Assembly (NCBI GenBank): GCA_003516955.1
Contig: DPBN01000204.1
Coordinates: 1-10,656, forward strand
DNA: 10,656 bases
Source: Armatimonadota bacterium
GTDB taxonomy: Bacteria > Armatimonadota > Fimbriimonadia > Fimbriimonadales > Fimbriimonadaceae
Reading direction: 5' to 3'
The translations under genes and the position numbers were made by a program. Below are positions 6,952-10,656 of this stretch, piece after piece (the first letter of the stretch is position 1; every line of letters starts with the position of its first letter). A model generated the notes under the pieces. It saw only the letters and a list, made by a program, of their open reading frames with translations, had not been told where the DNA came from and searched no databases.

Positions 6952-6979
6952 TTGAGGGCGGCGCGAGTGTAGCTATAAT
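6952..6979 (+). promoter_or_regulatory. Consensus promoter for a leaderless DUF2207 transcript
   Basis: TTGAGG (6952-6957), a 16-bp spacer and a perfect TATAAT (6974-6979). Only six bases (6980-6985) separate the -10 box from the ATG at 6986. With a standard -10 placement, +1 falls on the A of that ATG, and no Shine-Dalgarno precedes it. Transcription of the DUF2207 gene, and probably hrcA after it, should start here. Confidence 0.7.
6966..6971 (-). promoter_or_regulatory. Possible -10 box for the PhyH-type gene
   Basis: Reads TACACT on the minus strand, 27 nt before the oxygenase ATG, which would give a leader of about 20 nt containing its AGGAG. No good -35 is visible at the expected place. 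It lies 2 bp from the opposing TATAAT, so the two promoters would compete for polymerase. Confidence 0.35.
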
Positions 6980-6985
6980 CCGCCC

Positions 6986-8797
6986 ATGAGGCGGGCCTTT
7001 GGTTGCATTTCGAAGCTGGCGCTCTGCGTGATCGCGACCGTGCCCGCGCTCTGCGCGGCCCAGCGGCCCTACACGATCACGAACTACACCGTCGACCTCC
7101 AGCTCGCCAGGTCCGGGGTGCTGAGCGTGGAGGAGCGCCTGTCCGTTCGGTTCGACGAATCGAGGCGGGGCATCATCCGCACCATCCCCTACGACTACGA
7201 GACCGGCAAGGGCTATGCCCGCCGCGTGACGCTCTCGGACGTCGAGGTGACGGACGCCAGCGGATCCGCGCTGCCGACGAAGCTCTCCAGACAGGGAGGC
7301 AACCTCTCGATCCGCATCGGCGACCCGGACGTCTTCCTACCCCCCGGAACCCGGCAGACCTACGTGATCCGCTACAAGGCCGAGGGTGCTCTGAACTGGT
7401 TCGACAAGGCGGGCGACTGGGAGCCCTACTGCGAGCTTTACTGGAACCTGACCGGCGACCAGGTTGACACGGAGATCTCGCAGCTGAGCTTCCGCGTCCG
7501 CTTTCCCAAGGTCTCGGGCCTGTCGCACGTCCGGGCGCGGCTGTTCGTAGGTCCGTACGGCTCGAAGGAGGGTCCGATCGTCGTCGGTCCGGCCAAGAGC
7601 GCGACGGACCCGAAGACGGGCAGCTCGCTGACGATCTCGACCGAGTCGGTGCAGGGGGTGGTTTCCGGACCGTTGCAGCCGTTCAGCGGAGCCACGGTGG
7701 TGCTGAACCTCCCCGCCGACGCCGTCCAGAGGCCCGGCCCGATCCAGCGGGCGAAGGCGTGGCTGCTCCCGAACCTGGGGTTCGGAATCCCGCTGGTCGT
7801 TCTGATCCTCATGCCGATCCTGCACTGGCGGTACGGCCGGGATCCCAAGGCTGGGCCGATGGTGGTTCAGTTCGACCCCCCGCTGGGCATGAGCGGCTCG
7901 GAGCTGGGAACGTTCCTCGATCAGCGGGTCGACACGCGCGACCTCGTGGCCGGCATCTTCACGCTCGCGGTCAAGGGCTACCTCACGGTCCACCCCGAGG
8001 AAAAGGGCCTGTTGTTCAAGAAGCGCACGGCGGAGCTGCGCCTCACGGGCAAAGAGCCCGGCGACGACCTGGGGCCGTTCGAGCGCGAGCTTCTGGACGC
8101 CCTGAAGCGGTGCGGCGACACGATCTCCGAATCCGACCTCAGGACCCACGTGGCCACGCGCCTCGCCTCGTTCAAGTCGGCCCTGTACGAGAGCCTGGAG
8201 GACCGCGGCCTGTACCCGACCTCGCCGCAGCTCGTCGTGACCTTCTGGCTGGTGATCGGCGCCATGGCGATCCTTGTGATGGCGTTCCTCACGGCCTGGC
8301 TCTCGCCGTTCGGTGACCCGACGCCGTCCATCGTCGGCGCCATCGCAGGCTTCCTGATCCTGATTCCCTTCGCCAGGCTCATGCCGCGGCGCACCGCCCT
8401 TGGGGCGAAGGTCCTCGGGCAAGCGCGAGGCTTCGAGGAGTTCCTCCGGAGGGCCCGATCCAAGGAGTTCGAGTGGATGGACCGGAAGCAGCCGAACGCC
8501 GCCCTCTTCGAGGAATACCTACCCCACGCGGTCGCCCTCGGCCTGACGGAGCAATGGGCCAGCGCGTTCGTGGGCATCGTGCAGGAGCCGCCCTCCTGGT
8601 ACGTCGCCCCCTATCAGACCGGCATGTTCAACCCGGTGTTCCTCGCCTCCGACCTCGACGTCATCGGCCATTCGGTCGGTGCGGCGGCCACCACGCCTCC
8701 GCGCTCCAGCGGCGCGAGCGGCGGCTCCTCCGGGTTCTCGGGGGGCGGCGGCTTCTCCGGCGGAGGGTTCGGCGGCGGGGGAACGAGCAGCTGGTGA
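6986..8797 (+). CDS. DUF2207 (YciQ-like) exported membrane protein
   Basis: A 603-aa protein. A signal peptide covers residues 1-25 (Arg2/Arg3, hydrophobic core, ALCAA cleavage region). An extracytoplasmic beta-rich domain (about 28-250) opens with YTITNYTVDLQL and contains RGIIRTIPYDYE, the typical start of DUF2207. Membrane helices follow at about 262-281, 417-437 and 446-462, with a cytoplasmic stretch between the first two. The C-terminus (573-603) is a Ser/Gly tail (GFSGGGGFSGGGFGGGG, ending SSW), common in this family. The family's biochemical role is unknown; the architecture suggests a surface or envelope protein. The ATG at 6986 sits right after a TATAAT box, so the mRNA is probably leaderless. 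hrcA follows 25 bp after the stop, suggesting co-transcription. Confidence 0.93.
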   Translation: MRRAFGCISKLALCVIATVPALCAAQRPYTITNYTVDLQLARSGVLSVEERLSVRFDESRRGIIRTIPYDYETGKGYARRVTLSDVEVTDASGSALPTKLSRQGGNLSIRIGDPDVFLPPGTRQTYVIRYKAEGALNWFDKAGDWEPYCELYWNLTGDQVDTEISQLSFRVRFPKVSGLSHVRARLFVGPYGSKEGPIVVGPAKSATDPKTGSSLTISTESVQGVVSGPLQPFSGATVVLNLPADAVQRPGPIQRAKAWLLPNLGFGIPLVVLILMPILHWRYGRDPKAGPMVVQFDPPLGMSGSELGTFLDQRVDTRDLVAGIFTLAVKGYLTVHPEEKGLLFKKRTAELRLTGKEPGDDLGPFERELLDALKRCGDTISESDLRTHVATRLASFKSALYESLEDRGLYPTSPQLVVTFWLVIGAMAILVMAFLTAWLSPFGDPTPSIVGAIAGFLILIPFARLMPRRTALGAKVLGQARGFEEFLRRARSKEFEWMDRKQPNAALFEEYLPHAVALGLTEQWASAFVGIVQEPPSWYVAPYQTGMFNPVFLASDLDVIGHSVGAAATTPPRSSGASGGSSGFSGGGGFSGGGFGGGGTSSW

Positions 8798-8822
8798 CCC
8801 TTCGAGCGTCTAAGAAGATTGG

Positions 8823-9863
8823 ATGAAGCTGCCTGAGCTGGAACCGAGGAAGAGGTCCATCCTCCGCGCCGTGGTGGTGGAGTACGTCGCCGCCGCCGAG
8901 CCGGTCGGAAGCGAGCTGATCGTGCGCAAGCACAGCCTAGGCGTCAAGAGCGCCACCGTGCGCAGCGAGCTCGCGGAGATGGCGGAGATGGGGTACCTGG
9001 AGCAGCCCCATACGAGCGCGGGACGCATTCCCAGCGATCTCGGCTACCGCTACTACGTGGACTACCTGCTGGAAAAGCCCACCGTGCCGCCCGAGGCCAA
9101 GCAGGAGGTGGCGAGCAGCGTCGAGGAGGGCGAGGTTCTGCTCACGCTGGTGCACGAGGCCACGCGGGCGCTCAGCCGCCTCACCCAGCTGCTGGCGGCG
9201 GCCACGATTCTCCGCGACGGCCGCGTGACGATCCGCAACGCGGTGCTCAGCGCGCTGGGGCCGGACAAGGCGCTCCTGGTCCTGGTCTTCAACAACGGGC
9301 ACGTGGAGAATCGGCTGCTGGACTGCCCTCCAGGAATCACCCTCACCGACATCGGCGTGGCCAACGAGATCCTCAACCGTCACCTCCCTGGCAAGACGGT
9401 CCGCAGCCTGGTCAGAAGCCGCGCGCCCATCGAACCCGGGCCGGCGTCGCAGGCCGCGCTCATCGACGCCATCTGGGCGGTTTTGAGGAGCGTCGCGCGC
9501 GACATCCTCCGGGGCCAGATTCTGCTGGACGGCGAGGAGTACATCCTGGCACAGCCCGAAGCGCGCAAGGACGCCGACTTCGTGGACCGCGCCCTGCGCG
9601 CGCTCTCCGACACCGCCGCGCTGTACGAGGACGTACAGAACCCGCCGGAGGGTTGCGAAAACGTCACGATCGGCCACGAGAACCGGCGGGACGAGCTTCA
9701 CGGCCTGTCGATCGTGCGCAGGAGCTTCTTCGTCGGCGAAACCGAGGCTGGCACGCTGGCCGTGATCGGCCCGCGCCGCATGGCCTACGACCGCAGCATC
9801 CCGCTGGTCGAGTACGCCGCGAAGGCGCTTTCGCACGTTCTCGGCAAATACCTGGGCAATTAG
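8823..9863 (+). CDS. hrcA: Heat-inducible transcription repressor HrcA
   Basis: Represses class I heat-shock genes (groESL, dnaK) by binding the CIRCE inverted repeat, with GroEL aiding its folding. The 346-aa length is normal. The N-terminal winged helix (about 1-80) shows RKRSILRAVVVEYV (9-22), EPVGSELI (26-33), SATVRSELAEMAEMGYL (43-59) and the signature PHTSAGRIPSDLGYRYYVDYL (62-82). The rest fits the GAF-like and dimerisation domains. Ser48 replaces the usual Asn after the recognition-helix Arg47. The ATG at 8823 has only a weak AAGAAG-type site upstream. The gene is usually upstream of grpE-dnaK; here it follows a DUF2207 gene by 25 bp and is closed off by a convergent gene, so it is orphaned from its usual operon. 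I found no CIRCE in its upstream region, so autoregulation by the classical site is not supported here. Confidence 0.96.
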   Translation: MKLPELEPRKRSILRAVVVEYVAAAEPVGSELIVRKHSLGVKSATVRSELAEMAEMGYLEQPHTSAGRIPSDLGYRYYVDYLLEKPTVPPEAKQEVASSVEEGEVLLTLVHEATRALSRLTQLLAAATILRDGRVTIRNAVLSALGPDKALLVLVFNNGHVENRLLDCPPGITLTDIGVANEILNRHLPGKTVRSLVRSRAPIEPGPASQAALIDAIWAVLRSVARDILRGQILLDGEEYILAQPEARKDADFVDRALRALSDTAALYEDVQNPPEGCENVTIGHENRRDELHGLSIVRRSFFVGETEAGTLAVIGPRRMAYDRSIPLVEYAAKALSHVLGKYLGN

Positions 9864-10573
9864 CGGAGCGAGAACAGGCTGTCCGGCAGGCCCGAGTTGA
9901 TCTTCACGTCGACGTACCGCATGATCCCGGCCACCTTGCCCTCGGCGTTGCGCACGGTGACGCGGCTCGGAAACCAGACGCCCTGCGACTCCGTGGGATT
10001 CTCGTAGGCGAACGTCGCCATGAGACGGCCCGACTGCCCGTACCACTCCCGCCGGAAAACGTAGCGCTTCTCTCTGTCCACCCAGATCCGGTGCCGAGAC
10101 GTGTCGTCCCACTTCTTCAGGTAGGTGAGGTCGAAGACCAGGCCGCCGGTGGCGCGGTCCACGCGCACGAACTTGGCGTCGAACAGGCCCGTCACCATGG
10201 AGGGCGTGATCAGGCCGAAATCGAGGAACGTCTGCCGCTTGCCCGGGGCGTCGGACAGGTCCTCACGCTGGTTGAGGCGCGCCCGCGGGATGGAGTAGAC
10301 GCGCGTCGTGCCGTTCAGGATGTAGCGCACGTCCGTGTCGCCGATCCTCGACTCGAGTCGGACCATGAACGGCTCCTTGGCACGCACGAAGGTGTTCTTC
10401 ACGCGGTAGGAGTTGCCGAAGTCTTTGTTGATCTTGGCCAGCTCGTCCTGGTACCCGGCCACGACCTGGGCGGTGAAGCTCAGGTCCTTCAGCCTCGGCT
10501 GGACGATATCCTCCACGCTGGCGGCTTGCCCGAGGGCGAGCGCAGCGATCCATCCTGCGGCGATGTTCAGCAT
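9860..10573 (-). CDS. Exported LolA-like (outer membrane lipoprotein-sorting type) protein
   Basis: A 237-aa protein. A hydrophobic N-terminus (about 1-18, cleavage near GQAA) suggests export; there is no lipobox cysteine. The mature part alternates short beta strands: KEPFMVRLESRI, VRYILNGTTRVYSI, FDLTYLKKWDD, HRIWVDREKRYVFRREWY, and the closing DVKINSGLPDSLFSL. That last phrase and the strand layout resemble the LolA/LolB lipid-carrier fold (MlaC/LolA-type 'outer membrane lipoprotein-sorting protein' annotations). A periplasmic lipid or lipoprotein carrier role is inferred from fold resemblance only. The first helix lacks the usual Lys/Arg at its front. The frame stays open upstream to the window edge without another ATG, GTG or TTG, so ATG 10573 is the only start in view. 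Its TAA overlaps the hrcA TAG. Confidence 0.82.
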   Translation of the reverse strand: MLNIAAGWIAALALGQAASVEDIVQPRLKDLSFTAQVVAGYQDELAKINKDFGNSYRVKNTFVRAKEPFMVRLESRIGDTDVRYILNGTTRVYSIPRARLNQREDLSDAPGKRQTFLDFGLITPSMVTGLFDAKFVRVDRATGGLVFDLTYLKKWDDTSRHRIWVDREKRYVFRREWYGQSGRLMATFAYENPTESQGVWFPSRVTVRNAEGKVAGIMRYVDVKINSGLPDSLFSLR

Positions 10574-10656
10574 CGTTGTCGAGTGTACTCCCGAGGGCGA
10601 GTCCCCGACCCGCGCCTCTCGATTATCGGACGTGCGAGCCGGCGGAGCGGAACGCC
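10574..10656. promoter_or_regulatory. Upstream region of the LolA-like gene
   Basis: This 83-bp stretch should hold the gene's promoter. On the minus strand TACACT (complement of 10582-10587) lies 8 nt before the ATG, and GATAAT (complement of 10622-10627) about 50 nt before it; neither has a convincing -35. There is no well-spaced Shine-Dalgarno: GGAG is 14 nt away. Which element works cannot be decided from sequence, and nothing else is visible to the window edge. Confidence 0.3.

Noticed and set aside
8698..8793. GGC-rich tandem-looking DNA near the end of the DUF2207 gene
   Set aside because: It simply encodes the Ser/Gly-rich C-terminal tail usual in this family; the units are irregular and not a separate repeat element.
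8937..10112. Long minus-strand open frame opposite hrcA
   Set aside because: It is antisense to hrcA, overlaps the LolA-like gene in another frame, and shows only Arg/Val/Gln-rich composition.
10580..10591. GAGTGTACTC resembling half a CIRCE or an operator palindrome
   Set aside because: Only four-base arms (GAGT/ACTC) around two bases; CIRCE needs nine-base arms with a nine-base spacer.

Overview
The window is a gene-dense, visibly G+C-rich bacterial chromosome segment with eleven protein genes, the first cut by the left edge. I see no RNA genes, mobile elements, CRISPR arrays or large repeats. HrcA, bacterial-type GlmU and Prs, an exported LolA-like protein and strong Shine-Dalgarno sequences point to a diderm-type bacterium. 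High G+C, standalone hrcA and an apparent DUF6754-type membrane protein make Armatimonadota my best guess, with Chloroflexota as an alternative. This placement rests on memory of family distributions and is tentative.

Left half (1-4933, minus strand): one tightly packed operon, transcribed right to left. It begins with glmU (UDP-GlcNAc synthesis) and prs (PRPP synthesis). Four uncharacterised genes follow: a two-helix membrane protein, a 97-aa small protein, a two-helix protein with a large conserved domain, and a seven-helix membrane protein. A further gene runs off the left edge. Every junction overlaps by 1-20 nt (GTGA or TGATG at four of the six), so translation is probably coupled throughout. 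glmU-prs adjacency is a known conserved order (gcaD-prs in Bacillus); the membrane-protein tail is the unusual part.

Middle (4934-6938): a 74-bp divergent spacer separates glmU from upp (uracil salvage; it consumes PRPP, the product of Prs on the other side of the spacer). upp is followed after 1 nt by a small three-helix membrane protein resembling DUF5658. That gene converges, with an 11-bp overlap, on a phytanoyl-CoA dioxygenase-like (PhyH) non-heme iron oxygenase.

Right part (6939-10656): a 47-bp divergent spacer carries a consensus-like promoter whose TATAAT lies 6 nt before the ATG of a DUF2207 (YciQ-like) exported membrane protein, predicting a leaderless mRNA. hrcA, the heat-shock repressor, follows after 25 bp, with no grpE/dnaK/dnaJ next to it and no CIRCE operator that I can find. 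hrcA meets a convergent exported LolA-like protein gene at a 4-nt overlap of stop codons.

The points most worth a second look are: a G7 tract at the glmU/prs junction, where a -1 slip would fuse the two enzymes in frame; the leaderless promoter; and the uncharacterised membrane-protein cluster co-transcribed with glmU-prs.
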